DNA of 64,000 nt from Stictocephala bisonia (GCA_035578905.1 JAQJVL010002688.1:1-64000), one strand, 5' to 3'; counted from the first letter of the stretch, positions 11,469 through 22,039 are shown. Numbers and translations: made by a program. Notes: a model not told the origin generated them from the letters alone.

Positions 11469-12571
11469 CCGTATCAACAAATATTTTTTTTTACAACTTC
11501 TAAATTTTTCTGTAGCAGAGGCGTCAACAGATAAAACCATAATCTGCTCCCACCCTCGGTAGAACAAGCAATCTTTTACGAGAGTGGGTTGCAGTATATA
11601 ACTTTTTATCCTTTATACACATTAACAAAGCATGATACTGGTTTACTACAGACAACAGTCCAGATTGTTTACATTCAAAACAATGTTGTAGTGCTAGCTG
11701 GGTCCTAGACATCTATTTGGTGGGATTTTGTAGACCCTTAACCATTTATCTATCAGCTGGTTTCTTTTCCAATTACATCACTATTCTGTTAATAAAACTT
11801 CTCAAGATCTTCAAACTCTAATTGGACTGGTTAAATGGTTTCCCTACTGTATTGTGTTCCACGAAGGTAATCAGAGATCCAAGAAAGGGCAATATTTCTC
11901 TTACCACGATGATATACAGTAATACTAGTAGAATTTTTTTATGTCAATTCCACTAGTGCCACGGCAGCAGCATGTAGTCCTAGTAGCGGTGCATTGGCAG
12001 CTTGACAGCAATAAAAGTACTCGAACAGCAGTATCCAATCTTTGTATCGTTGTTTTGTCATCTTCCCTCATCCTCTCGTCTCATCCCTCATCCTCTCTTC
12101 TAGCTTCTACTGCAAAATACTACAAAGTTCCATAGTGGTCAGAGGTTAAAACCTCCTCACCTTCACTCGTAGGACAACAATCCCTGCTTGCTCTGACTCC
12201 ACGACACAGGCCTTTTCGTGAGTCCAGCTCCAACTAAACTACTATTGAAAGCCTTTTATATCTGGCACGTGTATTGCTACTCAGTTCACCAACTTGGCAG
12301 CTCCACAGAAGTAGCATTGTCGTAGTCAAGAATACAGATATGCACCTGATAACCTGGTGAAAACCGTGTCATCAATATCTCGAGGTCGCCAACATAATCA
12401 TGGCACATACCATCTTCATCTTGTTCTCTGAACAACGTAAGTTCTAATTTTGAATCTTTTTAGGTTAATCATAGTTATTTTTATCCTTCCTTAATAGCTG
12501 TTTAGACCAAAACCTATTAAATTATTCTCAGTTTTTCTTGTTTTATAAAGAGCCGCTCTTCCAGCAACTAC
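11469..12571. other. no recognisable gene
   Basis: No reading frame here has a recognisable domain. The 62-codon minus frame at 11524-11712 and the 64-codon plus frame at 11941-12135 show no motif. I see no RNA-gene boxes. Confidence 0.5.
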
Positions 12572-14585
12572 AGGCCCTATTACACAAGGCAACTAGTTGC
12601 CCAGGTCATAGGCAATTAGTTGCCGGCCCGGCAACTGCGCTATTTTGCAAGTGCGATCGTTGGCCCACTATACCAAGGTAGTTTTGTTTGCAGTCATGAA
12701 GATGGTCTCACACGAGGAATTTATTTTTACTTGTTAAAAAGAGAAAACGAAAAGTTAAAAGAATGCATGTACAACTAATTTCATCTGCTAGATTGGATAA
12801 AGGATTATACTACACCCTTTTTGATGATTTTTGTACAAACCTGCAACAAATTCTAGATATTTTATATATAAATATGTTAAATATTACTAACAAAACTTAC
12901 ACATAGATAATGGTAGAAACTATAGTCGCATTTTTCTAATAAAAGTTTATATAATTCATACATAAATTATAAAACTATATAATCCATTAGATGTATAATT
13001 TCTACCATTATATATCCAATAAGTGAGTTCTCTTTCTTAACACACATTCTATATATTAAAACGAAAGAAAAAATATAACAGTACTAGGGGACTCCTCTGC
13101 TCACGAACATAATATAAATCTTTTGTGACAAGCTTTATTAATCTTGTCATCCCTTCAAATCGAGGTTATCTTTTCCTAAAATATATTTTAACTTTTTATC
13201 TTTAGTACATTCATTCTCTGCTCAAACTACATCTGTACGGTCAGTATCCATTTAAATACGGTATTATGAACTTACAGGAACGGAGATAACACAAATCAAA
13301 TCAAATCAAATCAAAAATTCTTTATTTACATGAACATTGAGTACAGTAATGGTGTCATAAAATGGTACAGAAATGTTAACATAAATAGTCAGGTATTGAA
13401 AAATTCTTCTAGGGTGTAAAAAGATTTCTGTAGCAACCAGGTCTTGAGCGATGTCTTGAAATTCTTGTCTTCTCTACGTCTCTTTAGGTCTCCTGGGAGT
13501 TGGTTGAAAAGTTTTCTCCCCATGTAGATAGGTTTCTTTTCAGACAGGGTAAGGTGGTGTGTTGGCAGAGCATAGTCATGTGCGTTTCTAGTATAGTAGT
13601 TGTGATTGTTACCTAGGTGGGCAGGTTTCTGAGCTATTGTGTAGCAGATGGCCTCGCAGATATAGAGTGAGACCACTGTCAGGATTCCAAGTTCTTCAAA
13701 GGCCTGACGGCATGACTCTTGAGGAGTCAGTTCTGCTAATATTCTAATAGCCTTTTTTTGCAGAACTAGAACACGTTCAGTGTTTCTTGCTGAAGAGTTG
13801 CCCCATGCTAATAATCCGTACCTCAAGCGGGACTCAACTAGAGAGAAGTGAGCTGTTCTAGTAGTATCTTGGTTACAAGAACTTTTTACTCTTTTAAGAC
13901 AATAAATACTGGAGTTAAGCTTACTACAGAGATCGTCAATGTGTGGATTCCAAGATAACTTGTCATCTACTATAATGCCGAGATACTTTGCTTCGTTATC
14001 TTGAGCTATTTCTGGTAAGCCATAGTAGTCACAGGCTCTTCGGCCTTTCCATATAAGTTGCTGTGTTCTGCTCTCATTAAGAACAAGATTATTATATTGG
14101 CAGTATTGTTTGGTCATATTCAAGGCTATAAAAGAGTTAAGTTCAAGGGATAGAGTGTTTTTGTGCAATAAGAAGGGCTGTGTCATCTGCATATAGCATT
14201 GCTTGGGCCCAGTCAAGAAGATAGCTTGGAAGGTCATTCGTTAGCAGAATAAAAAGCACACAATGGTCTCACAGACTAATAATAACTTATGTTTGTCTAC
14301 AAGCATAATTTCGACACGAGTCAGGTCGTAATGTTTACAATCGGAAGATCTCAGCTGTTTGTCTTGAAATGTGTGCGCATCCTAGCTGTAAGCAACTAAT
14401 CGCCTCGTGTAATACGCTCAACGCTTTTGCAGATGCCCAGGCCACTTGGAGTTGCCGCCCTTGCAACTGCTCAGCCACTGATTACCGGCCGGGCAACTGA
14501 ACTAGCCTCGTGTAATTAGTAAGGTCTTATTCAAACAATGTATCCAGAAGAACTAGGCAACTAGCTGCCTCGTGTAAAAGGGGCT
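12572..14585. mobile_element. non-autonomous TIR DNA transposon carrying a nested LINE
   Basis: The ends are inverted repeats: the left end reads GGCCCTATTACACAAGGC from 12574, and the right end (reverse complement of 14556-14584) reads GCCCCTTTTACACGAGGC. Each terminus contains a GGCAACTAGTTGCC-type palindrome (12588-12601 perfect; 12611-12624 one change; 14556-14569 one change). The interior has no transposase. Removing the LINE (13293-14265) leaves about 1.04 kb. I could not define a clean target-site duplication, so the superfamily (Harbinger/ISL2EU-like or hAT-like) is undecided. Confidence 0.75.
13293..14265 (-). pseudogene. 5'-truncated LINE, RT C-terminal half
   Basis: Minus-strand LINE inside the TIR element. 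The frame at 13389-14237 gives about 260 residues of RT. Just upstream, in another frame, lie LFILLTNDLP and the catalytic LYADDTALLIAQK (about 14160-14260), so there is one frameshift near 14160. After the active site come YLGIIVDDKLSWNPHID, a LESRLRYGLLAWGNSS block, VLQKKAIRILAELTPQESC and NHNYYTRNAHDYALP, the usual order of CR1/Jockey-group RT tails. The 3' end on minus is followed by a pentanucleotide tail (ATCAA repeats on plus, 13297-13314). The 5' end is truncated just before the NDLP block, as is common in target-primed reverse transcription. Confidence 0.85.
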
Positions 14586-14958
14586 AAGTCAGTAATTTCT
14601 CATGAGTCAAACTTCTGTAGTTGTAGTAAAAATAGTATTTTCAAAAAATAATTATTGTCTATTTTTTTTGTTTCACAGATTCCTTAGGCAGACTATGACA
14701 TCATTCAACGTCATTTAACCATGATTATTAAGAAGAAATTAAATCAAATTATTAATTATATTAAAAGTTGGCATTTAAAGTCATTTAAATAAAATGGGCA
14801 ATTTTTTTCCAATATGATCATTGATTCTATTACTGGATTCACAACTAAGAATAATTTTTTTTACACCATGGTTTTACATCACCACAACATACGTTTAGTA
14901 ATCAATTAAAATATTCTAAACTAACAGATAATACTTCTTTATCGTGTTGTAGACCTAG

Positions 14959-15129
14959 TTTTTTTTTTTTTTTTTTTTAAACTTCACTCGCCAGTTGACA
15001 TGGGCCTACAGGCCTGTGCGTCAACTTTATTCACAAAGTGAAGTACCGACCGTTGGCTCAGTGGGGATTCGAACCTTGGACCTTGCCCTCCGCAGTCCGA
15101 AGCCTTAGCCACTGAGCCACCACGCTGGC
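14959..15129 (-). mobile_element. tRNA-derived SINE
   Basis: On minus the sequence begins GCCAGCGTGGTGGCTCAGTGG, with A box TGGCTCAGTGG and B box GGTTCGAATCC about 40 nt apart, the Pol III internal promoter layout. A tRNA-unrelated segment follows and then a 20-nt A tail (T run at 14959-14978 on plus). Length is about 170 bp. It may be transcribable from its own A and B boxes. Confidence 0.85.
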
Positions 15130-15136
15130 AACAAGT

Positions 15137-15375
15137 CAATACCACCGTACGTGTATGAGTGCGCTGGTGGGTCAATACCACTGCACGTGTATGGGTGGGC
15201 TGGTGGGTCAATACCACTGCACATGTATAGGTGGGCGGGTGGGTCAACACCACAGTGCGTGTATAGGAAGGCTGGTGGGTCAGTACCACCGTACGTGCAC
15301 GTGGTATTGCACTGCACCACAAGTGATTTGTATCCCACCATCACGCAGTGGTATTGACCCACCAGCCTGTATATA
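15137..15375. repeat. 36-bp minisatellite with an inverted terminal unit
   Basis: Four to five 36-bp units start at 15137, 15173, 15209, 15245 and 15281, each beginning CAATACCAC (or CAACACCAC/CAGTACCAC) and carrying GTGTATGGGTGGGC-type sequence. At about 15343-15366 one unit lies in reverse orientation (GTGGTATTGACCCACCAGCC), so the block can fold into a hairpin. Open frames on both strands here are a by-product of a period divisible by three. The same family recurs at 17628, 31550, 31800, 34285, 55957 and 56140. Confidence 0.9.
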
Positions 15376-15377
15376 AA

Positions 15378-15462
15378 ATTTGAGACTTTAGGCAATTGTT
15401 CTGACATGGGAGATCCTGTGTAATGGGGAGATGTGGGACATTCAAGATCTTACTGAATGTCA
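15378..15462 (-). pseudogene. small Jockey-like LINE fragment
   Basis: An 85-bp block carrying TTCTGACATGGGAGATCCTG and CATTCAAGATCTTACTGAAT. It aligns with 3285-3370 of the first Jockey-like remnant in the same orientation. Confidence 0.7.
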
Positions 15463-16008
15463 AACCTACCCACCCATAGACGTACAGATGATACTCACTC
15501 TGTAGAGAGTCCTGACTGGCGATAACAACGACCTTGACTTTTTACAAGTCTACAATTTTTTGAAGCAAACAAACAATGCATCAGGAATAAAGTTACTAAA
15601 TTGGAATACCATTACTAAATTTAGGGTTGAAGGTGTCAAAGCCAAAGGACCTAAGTGACATTTTTTAATATTTTCAGATTTTATAACATATTGAAACTGC
15701 AAAAAATCCGCAATTTAGAGTTAAGAGAGCTATGTTCTTACATTCTTATATATGATATGCCGTCACAGCGTTGTGCGTATTTTAAGGCGAATATGAATGA
15801 TTATGTGAGTTTAGTCTGGTTCATTTTGATTGTTCCTCAGAAAGAGCCATTTATTCATTCAAACAGTTATCTTGGCTCCTATGCAAAAATACAACATCTT
15901 CAACTGAATACACACAGATCTCGTCTGCAAACATAATCAAGACCGTCTCTCAACAATATACATGATCTGCCACATTTTACATTTCGACAGTAAGAAGTAG
16001 CTAGATAA
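15463..16008. other. no recognisable gene
   Basis: AT-rich. The 93-codon frame at 15655-15936 has no recognisable domain or composition bias. Confidence 0.5.
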
Positions 16009-16010
16009 TA

Positions 16011-16892
16011 CAGTAATCCCTAGATAATTTAGGTTCGCCGCGGTTTGTGAAACCGCAGATAATAGAACCTTATTTAAACGAAGATTGGGAGGTTAAACGG
16101 AATTGTGGCGGATGTGGAATCTCGCTACACTCTCCCAACGACTTCGAAAAATGGTTGTGTAGTTGTTTAGCTTTTTCTCTGATGATATGGGAGCTTAGGA
16201 GAACTCTTTTCCTGGTCTGATCTTCTATACATATGCTCAATGCCTTTTCAGTATTTTCAACTCTCACATCTCGAGAAACAGAAGCTGTTTTGGCACAGAG
16301 AAGTCCATTTTCTTTCACGCTACCTCTGATATTTTCCTCGTTTTTCCGAATCTCACGAACGCTCGACTCATTCAATCTAAACTTCCTAGCAAACTTATCA
16401 ACTTTCAGTGCATCAAGAATTTTAAATTTTTCCACTAAGGACAGCACGATATGTTTTCTCTTCTCGATCTGAGACATCATAGATGAATGTTGAAAAAGGT
16501 TTACTATCAATAACTCACACTTATAATAATGAAAAAGAAAAATCTCAGGCAATAAACTGTAGGCAAGATCTGGTAGGTGATATATACAGACGACGCAGAA
16601 AGGACTAGGAAGGAGTGAGTGGCAGACTTGTGGAGTGACAGTGGTAACAGAGGCGTGGTGGGGTAGAGTGGAAGGGGCAGCGAGTCATCCGGCAGGTGAA
16701 CTTTTAAGGTTCCCGGAAATAGCAGTAATAATATAGCAGTGACTGTACAGTGGCCAATAAATATCAATTTGCATCATAATTTGTTGAATCAATAATTATT
16801 TTATTTTTATTTTTGCATTTTTTTTTTTTTTTTTTTTTTTTTGGGTTTCAGGCGAAGTTCAAAGATAAGCGAAAAATATGGAGGGTTTACTG
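16011..16892. mobile_element. Tigger/pogo-type element with deleted transposase
   Basis: Bounded by TA dinucleotides (16009-16010 and 16893-16894). Inverted ends read CAGTAATCCCTAGATAATTT (left) and CAGTAAACCCTCCATATTTT (right, reverse complement). CAGTA...CCCT ends with a TA target are characteristic of the Tigger/pogo branch of Tc1-mariner. The element is 882 bp and keeps only the N-terminal part of the transposase on minus. Confidence 0.88.
16070..16480 (-). pseudogene. Tigger/pogo transposase, N-terminal fragment (CENP-B-like)
   Basis: Starting at MMSQIEKRKHIVLSLVEKF (16480), the protein shows the Psq/CENP-B N-terminal helix-turn-helix: a KFKILDAL helix, a FARKFRLNESSVREIRK recognition helix, then the second HTH region ending LLSSHIIREKAKQLHNHFSK. 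These match the DNA-binding half of Tigger/pogo transposases. The sequence then runs into GECSEIPHPPQF and stops. The whole DDE catalytic domain is missing, so the element cannot move itself. The reading frame in front of the second Met lacks features and is probably leader. Confidence 0.82.
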
Positions 16893-17156
16893 TAATTAGG
16901 AATAGTACTAAAATAAACATATTGGTATCTGCAAGGTGGTATTTATTAAAACAAACAATATCAAAATTAGAATGTTTAACAATGATTGTAGTAGTTCCTC
17001 TATTTTAGAAAGGAGACCACATTGGATGTTTATATGCATAAACCAAGAAAATCTATTGCTAGTAAATAACTCTATAAAAACATAATCTTGATATTTAATA
17101 ATGTTGGTTTCATTTTTGTCTTGTAATTAATGAATTTGGTTACACAGTATAAAAAA
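16893..17156. other. no recognisable gene
   Basis: AT-rich sequence between the Tigger element and the exon-like block; nothing identified. Confidence 0.4.
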
Positions 17157-17650
17157 GCTTTTATTTAATTAAACTGTTAAGTTTGTTTGATCCACTGAAT
17201 AGGTCCCAAGTCTTTTAAGTTTTCAGTGTAACTATTTAAATCACTATCTATAAAACAATTAAGTGATTCATTAAAACTACTATTTACAATAGGTACATTG
17301 TTCTTAATCATACAGGTGCTGATTAACTGTGATGGAGAATATATTGGTAAGATGCCCTTGTTGTGTTTTCTTGTCACATTGTTAGTCATTAGACCTTATT
17401 GAGTTGATATCCTTGACAGAATGGCGTTGCTGGTTGTAAGTCCAAGAGGGGGTATTCTTGATGGAATTTTATGTTTGGCACCAATTCACAATGCAAAGTC
17501 AAGTTCTCTTCAACTATACAGGTTGTTGGTTCAGTCTCATCTTGTAGTGCATTTTCTTTCCAGGGAAACAAGAGGTGTTTGTAATCTTTTTCAATGTCTC
17601 TGTAGAAGTACAAGTCACATATCCTGCACGTTTATGGGAGGACAGGTGGG
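17157..17650 (-). pseudogene. unidentified exon-like coding block with AATAAA signal
   Basis: On minus, an open frame from about 17640 reads ICDLYFYRDIEKDYKHLLFP and on to FCQGYQLNKV, stopping at 17389. One base out of frame it continues at 17389-17177 as MTNNVTRKHNKGIL through LKDLGPIQWIKQT and a stop. A single one-base shift would join them into about 145 codons. A candidate splice acceptor (CGTGCAG) lies just upstream, and AATAAA follows the stop within about 25 nt. It has the complexity and composition of a terminal coding exon, but I do not recognise the protein. It may be a decayed host exon or a retroposed copy. Confidence 0.4.
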
Positions 17651-17695
17651 CCACTACTACAGTACGTGTATGGGAGGGAGGGTAGGGAAGATTAG
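17628..17695 (+). repeat. 36-bp-family minisatellite, short
   Basis: Two degenerate units with GTTTATGGGAGGACAGGTGG and ACAGTACGTGTATGGGAGGG, related to the array at 15137. Confidence 0.65.
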
Positions 17696-18497
17696 ATGAT
17701 ATCTGTACTAATTTCTGTAGCTTACGAAAAAGTAAATCATGAAGGTACTCATATCAAGCTCTTCTCTTCCTAATACATCTTAAAGTATTTAGTCAGAACC
17801 GTGTCTTCCTTTGAAATTTTATGAGGTTACCAATCTGGTGGTATTTTGCCCCTACTGCATCCCATTGGTGGATAAATTAGTTGCTTTAAACTCTTGACCT
17901 TGAAGTCCTCTGTTAGTCTCTTGAAGGCCTCATAATCAAATTAGTATGTTTGAGGATGTACTGAGGCTTAGTGACCAAACTGTAAAAACTATATCCCTAT
18001 TTGGCTTGTTGGAAGGCAGGTTACTGATTCACAAAGTTAGGGATTGGTTTGCCAAAACATTTTTTTTATCTACGGCAACCCCTGCAGACATGTTTTTTCA
18101 CATTGATGTCTATGGATATATATAGTGAGAAAATACTGTGAAGGGTTTATTGGAGTATTTATCAATAATATCTGACATGTTGGCCTTCATGACTTAAATA
18201 TTATCCATTTTTTCGTAATTAGGTATCTATATTGTGTCAGGCAAGAAAGTGTCTGAAGATAAGATTAAAGCCACTGCAGCTTCTTGTTTTGGTAGGGCCC
18301 TTGAGGAAATATACAGCCAGCTGGAGATACTCTTACATACAATCAGTTTTTCTTCTTGGTTCAAATGAAGTCCATTTCTCCTGTAATGCTTGTTGTAGTT
18401 AAAGAGATGGTTGAATTTTAAGAACTTAATCTAATCCTATAGATAATGATAGCAGCCAGGAGTTAAAACGTTCAACCTCAAAGAACTTCTTTCTCTT

Positions 18498-18713
18498 TTA
18501 TGGTTGCTGGTATAGGTACAGCAGTTCAGTTAAAACAATTTTTGCCATGATGATCTTTGTGAGTGTTTCAGTCATACGAATGATACTTTTTAAAAGCTCA
18601 GTATCTCTTGTCTTTATATATACTACCAATTCTAACTTCCTTGGAGTTGCAAAAACATACTCACTACATTCGAATGGCTTTTTTCTAGTATGAGTCCTCA
18701 TGTCATATACCAA
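18498..18713 (-). pseudogene. degenerate C2H2 finger and tail of zinc-finger locus A
   Basis: The minus frame reads MRTHTRKKPFECSEYVFATP and then LELVVYIKTRD. This keeps the HT-x-x-KPF linker, the first Cys and the spacing of a C2H2 finger. The second Cys and the zinc-binding His pair are lost (ECSEY for CxxC, YIKTRD for HIKTH). The rest (SIIRMTETLTKIIMAKIVL) is not a finger. Copy B has the same region at 29012-29290. In copy A it is separated from the main array by the LINE at 18724-20003. Confidence 0.6.
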
Positions 18714-18723
18714 AGAGGTATTT

Positions 18724-19761
18724 GATGACCTTTTATTAAAACTAAATTACTATGGATTCAGTGGTCCTTCTTTAGAGTTCTTCCAATCATACCTTAAAAA
18801 TCGCCGGCAAGTTGTGTGTGTTGATGGTGCGTGCTCACAGGAGATTCAAAATAAGTATGGAGTGCCACAAGGCTCAATACTTGGTCCATTATTGTTTTTG
18901 ATCTGTATCAATGACCTCCCATTTTCAATTAATGCTTCCACAATACTTTATGCAGACGACACAACCTTTTTAAATGTCAATACTAATTTAGATGAACTTC
19001 AACTTTTGGTAAATAACACCTTAGAAGAAGCCAGTGCCTGGTTTAAAGCCAATGGTTTTCTGTTAAATGAAAATAAAACACAGTCAATTCTTTTCAGTTT
19101 GAGACCCACTAACACGCATAATTTGGAAGATGAATCACTTCCTTTTGTTAAACTTTTGGGGATATACATTGATAATAACTTGAATTGGGGGAAACATATT
19201 GATTATATATCCACCAAACTCTCTAGGGTCTTATACCTTCTCAAGCAACTAAAACTTCATGTACAAAAGAATTATGTTAGGACAGCGTACTTTGCATATT
19301 TTCAGTCTGTAATTAAATATGGTCTTGTCCTTTGGGGAAACTGCTGTCGAGTTGATGAAATCCTTTTACTCCAAAAAAAAGCTGTTAGAATAATGGCTGA
19401 TCTGGGTCATCTCGATCACTGTAAACCAATATTTAAAGAACTAGAAATACAGACTGTAGTAAATTTATACATATTCGACTTAGCTGTTTATGTCATCAAA
19501 GATGTAAATAAATTAACATTTAATTATAATATTCATAACTACAATACTCGCAACAAGAACAATGTAGTGATAGGTCACAATAGGTTGAGCAAAACTCAGA
19601 ATAGTCATAGTGTGTTATCCCTAAAGGTGTACAATACCCTGAGCCATCTTATGAAAGTATATCCAGAAAAGCAGTTTAAAACGAAATTGTATACCTGGCT
19701 CTTGAATAATCCATTTTATAGTTTTAATGATTTTCTCTCAATGGATTTAATAGTGTTTTGA
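18724..19761 (+). CDS. LINE reverse transcriptase fragment, uninterrupted frame
   Basis: About 345 residues of non-LTR reverse transcriptase in one unbroken frame, from FDDLLLKLNYYGFSG to the stop at 19761. Motifs in order: SYLKNRRQVV (RT block 3), YGVPQGSILGPLLFLICINDLP (block 4, positions about 18858-18920), LYADDTTFL (catalytic aspartates, about 18949), LLGIYIDNNLNWGKHID, an RTAYFAYFQSVIKYGLVLWG block, LLQKKAVRIMADLG and NIHNYNTRNKNN. These belong to the CR1/Jockey group of LINEs. The N-terminal endonuclease and first RT blocks are lost by 5' truncation, so there is no native start; the in-frame Met at 18700 lies in the flanking sequence. The lack of stops indicates a young copy. Confidence 0.9.
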   Translation, partial: DDLLLKLNYYGFSGPSLEFFQSYLKNRRQVVCVDGACSQEIQNKYGVPQGSILGPLLFLICINDLPFSINASTILYADDTTFLNVNTNLDELQLLVNNTLEEASAWFKANGFLLNENKTQSILFSLRPTNTHNLEDESLPFVKLLGIYIDNNLNWGKHIDYISTKLSRVLYLLKQLKLHVQKNYVRTAYFAYFQSVIKYGLVLWGNCCRVDEILLLQKKAVRIMADLGHLDHCKPIFKELEIQTVVNLYIFDLAVYVIKDVNKLTFNYNIHNYNTRNKNNVVIGHNRLSKTQNSHSVLSLKVYNTLSHLMKVYPEKQFKTKLYTWLLNNPFYSFNDFLSMDLIVF

Positions 19762-20003
19762 GGGTTGTAATATAGTGGATATTTAATTTTTATTATATTA
19801 AATTAAAACTTAATTATGTCAAGTTCAATGTAAACAGTGTGTCACATGTTTGTAATTTTATTGTTATACTGTTATTATTGTGAAAATTATTGTGATTTCT
19901 TTTTAGATTATTTTAGGCTACATTGACTAGGTATTATTACTGTTTAATGACATTGTCAAAGATGTAACCATCCTTACAGCAAATAAAAATTATTATTATT
20001 ATT
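18724..20003 (+). mobile_element. 5'-truncated LINE inserted in copy A
   Basis: Copy B reads straight through at the same site (CCAAATAGGTATT joined to CTATGAACC). Copy A has 1280 bp between AGGTATT and CTATGAACC, ending in an ATT microsatellite tail (19990-20003). This is a clean filled/empty pair and dates the insertion after the duplication. Confidence 0.9.
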
Positions 20004-20418
20004 ATTCTATGAACCTGCATATTTAACACACGGAATACATTTTAAAAAGTTTCTCTCCAGTGTCTGTCCTCACATGTGTTTTCAAATTGGACTTCTGTGA
20101 AGTTATATACAAGACATTGAGTGCATTTAAATTTATTATCTCCAGTATGTATCCCCATGTGTATTTTTAAATTGAACTCATAAAGTTGTATACAGACACT
20201 AAGAACATTTAAATGGATTCTCTCCAGTATGTGTCCTCATATGTACTACCAATCTGGACTTCCATGAATTTGTATAAAGACAATGAGCGCATTTAAATGG
20301 CTTGTCTCCAGTGTGTGTTCTCATATGTTTTTTTTAAATTGGATCCAATGGAAGTAGTATATAGACACTGAGAACATTTAAATGGCTTCACTCCAGTATG
20401 TGTTCTCATATGTTTTTT
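20004..20418 (-). pseudogene. degenerate C-terminal fingers of zinc-finger locus A
   Basis: Further C2H2 units continue on minus past the stop of the main frame, in shifted frames. Repeated blocks reading (minus) GEKPFKC-like segments appear roughly every 84 nt with single-base indels, such as T-run expansions in the linker-proximal region. They indicate that the ancestral array was longer than the present open frame. Confidence 0.6.
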
Positions 20419-21525
20419 TTAATTGGATCCAATGGAAGTAGTATATAGACACGGAGAACATTTAAATGGCTTGTCTCCAGTGTGTGTCCTCAAATGTATT
20501 TTTAAATTGGATCCATGGGAGGTTGTATATAGACACTGAGAACATTTAAATGGCTTCTCTCCAGTGTGTGTCCTCATATGTATTTTTAAATTGGACCCTT
20601 GGGAAGTTGTATATAGACACTGGGAACATTTAAAAGGCTTCTCTCCAGTATGTTTCCTCATATGTATTTTCAAATGGGACCCTTGGGAAGTTGTATATAG
20701 ACACTGAGAACATTTAAATGGCTTCTCTCCAGTATGTGTCCTCATATGTGCTACTAAGCCGCTCTTCTTTGTGGCTGTGTAAACACACTGAGTACATTTA
20801 AATGGCTTCTCTCCAGTATGTGTCTTCATATGTACTACTAAGTATCTCTTGAGTGAGGTTGCGTAAACACACTGAGTACATTTAAATGGCTTCTTTACTG
20901 TGTGTGTCTTCATATGTACTACTAAGTATCTCTTAAGTGTGGCTGCGTAAACACACTGAGTACATTTAAATAGCTTCTTACTGTGTACATTCTTTACTGT
21001 GTGTGTCTTCATATGTGCTACTAAGTATCTCTTGTGTGTGGCTGCGTAAACACACTGAGAACATTTAAATGGCTTCTCTCCAGTGTGTGTCCTTATATGT
21101 ACTACCAACCTAGACTTCTCTGAAGTTGTATAAAGACACCGAGAACATTTAAATGGCTTGTCTCCAGTGTGTGTCCTCATATGTATCTTTAAATTGGACC
21201 CTTGGGAAGTTGTATATAGACACTGAGAACATTTAAATGGCTTCTCTCCAGTATGTGTCCTCATATGTACTACCAAACTGGACTTCTTTGAAGTTGTATA
21301 AAGACACTGAGAACATTTAAATGGCTTCTCTCCAGTATGTGTCCTCATATGTATTTTCAAATGAGACCCTTGGGAAGTTGTATAAAGACACTGAGAACAT
21401 TTAAATGGCTTCTCTCCAGTATGTGTCCTCATATGTGCTACTAAGCCGCTCTTCTTTGTGGCTGTGTAAACACACTGAGTACATTTAAATGGCTTCTCTC
21501 CTGTGTGTGCACTCATACTGTACAT
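20419..21525 (-). CDS. C2H2 zinc-finger array protein (locus A)
   Basis: 368 residues made of twelve complete C2H2 fingers plus a partial thirteenth, joined by TGEKPFKC linkers with a 28-residue period. Each finger fits C-X2-C-X12-H-X3-H, for example [21 protein letters not shown]. Such arrays bind DNA sequence-specifically in the nucleus, and target choice depends on the helix residues (QGSHLKI, KKSSLVV, EKSRLVV, HKRYLVA, LKRYLVV and others). Fingers 1-2 are repeated as fingers 9-10, showing internal expansion. One linker is aberrant (HTVKNVHSKKLF between fingers 6 and 7). The start at 21525 is the first Met (MYSMSAHTGEKPF). No N-terminal effector domain is visible, so an upstream exon may be missing. 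The frame ends inside finger 13 and decayed fingers follow. It could be a functional gene or a decaying duplicate. Confidence 0.8.
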   Translation of the reverse strand: MYSMSAHTGEKPFKCTQCVYTATKKSGLVAHMRTHTGEKPFKCSQCLYTTSQGSHLKIHMRTHTGEKPFKCSQCLYTTSKKSSLVVHMRTHTGEKPFKCSQCLYTTSQGSNLKIHMRTHTGDKPFKCSRCLYTTSEKSRLVVHIRTHTGEKPFKCSQCVYAATHKRYLVAHMKTHTVKNVHSKKLFKCTQCVYAATLKRYLVVHMKTHTVKKPFKCTQCVYATSLKRYLVVHMKTHTGEKPFKCTQCVYTATKKSGLVAHMRTHTGEKPFKCSQCLYTTSQGSHLKIHMRKHTGEKPFKCSQCLYTTSQGSNLKIHMRTHTGEKPFKCSQCLYTTSHGSNLKIHLRTHTGDKPFKCSPCLYTTSIGSN

Positions 21526-22039
21526 TGTGGTTTTTTTATCTTTTAAGTATTCTGAAGTTAGGCCAGTGTTCTCAAGACAGATTACCTTAAACAGAATAAT
21601 TTACTTTATAAAGGAAGTACACTTTGCTAATATAAAAGAATCTAGAGCTTGTAGTCATGATTTTTAAAGACTGCATTTACAATATTACTATATTTTGAGA
21701 CATTGCAGGCAAATTCTGGTCAATACTACTAAGGATAATCATGATACTGTCTCAGCCACAGAGACCAGTAGTCAGGCATTGTTTACAGGTTAGAAAATGT
21801 TTTAATGCTTATTCCCTGGTTAAATATTTGCTGGAAAATAGTAGATCCTTATTCATGCATGTTATATGTCAGTCAACAAAGATTTTACAACACAGACCCG
21901 ATATAGTAATCAACTCATTTTCATACATTAAAATTGAGAGAAGAGTTCATCTATTATGAGAAAACATACTATAACTAAATCTAAACTCACATTGAATTAC
22001 AGATTTTAATATATCCTAAGAATGAGCTACAGCAACCAA

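Noticed and set aside
15105..15407. Overlapping frames on both strands with CMGG/VGQYHC-type repeats
   Set aside because: Artefact of a 36-bp minisatellite whose period is divisible by three.
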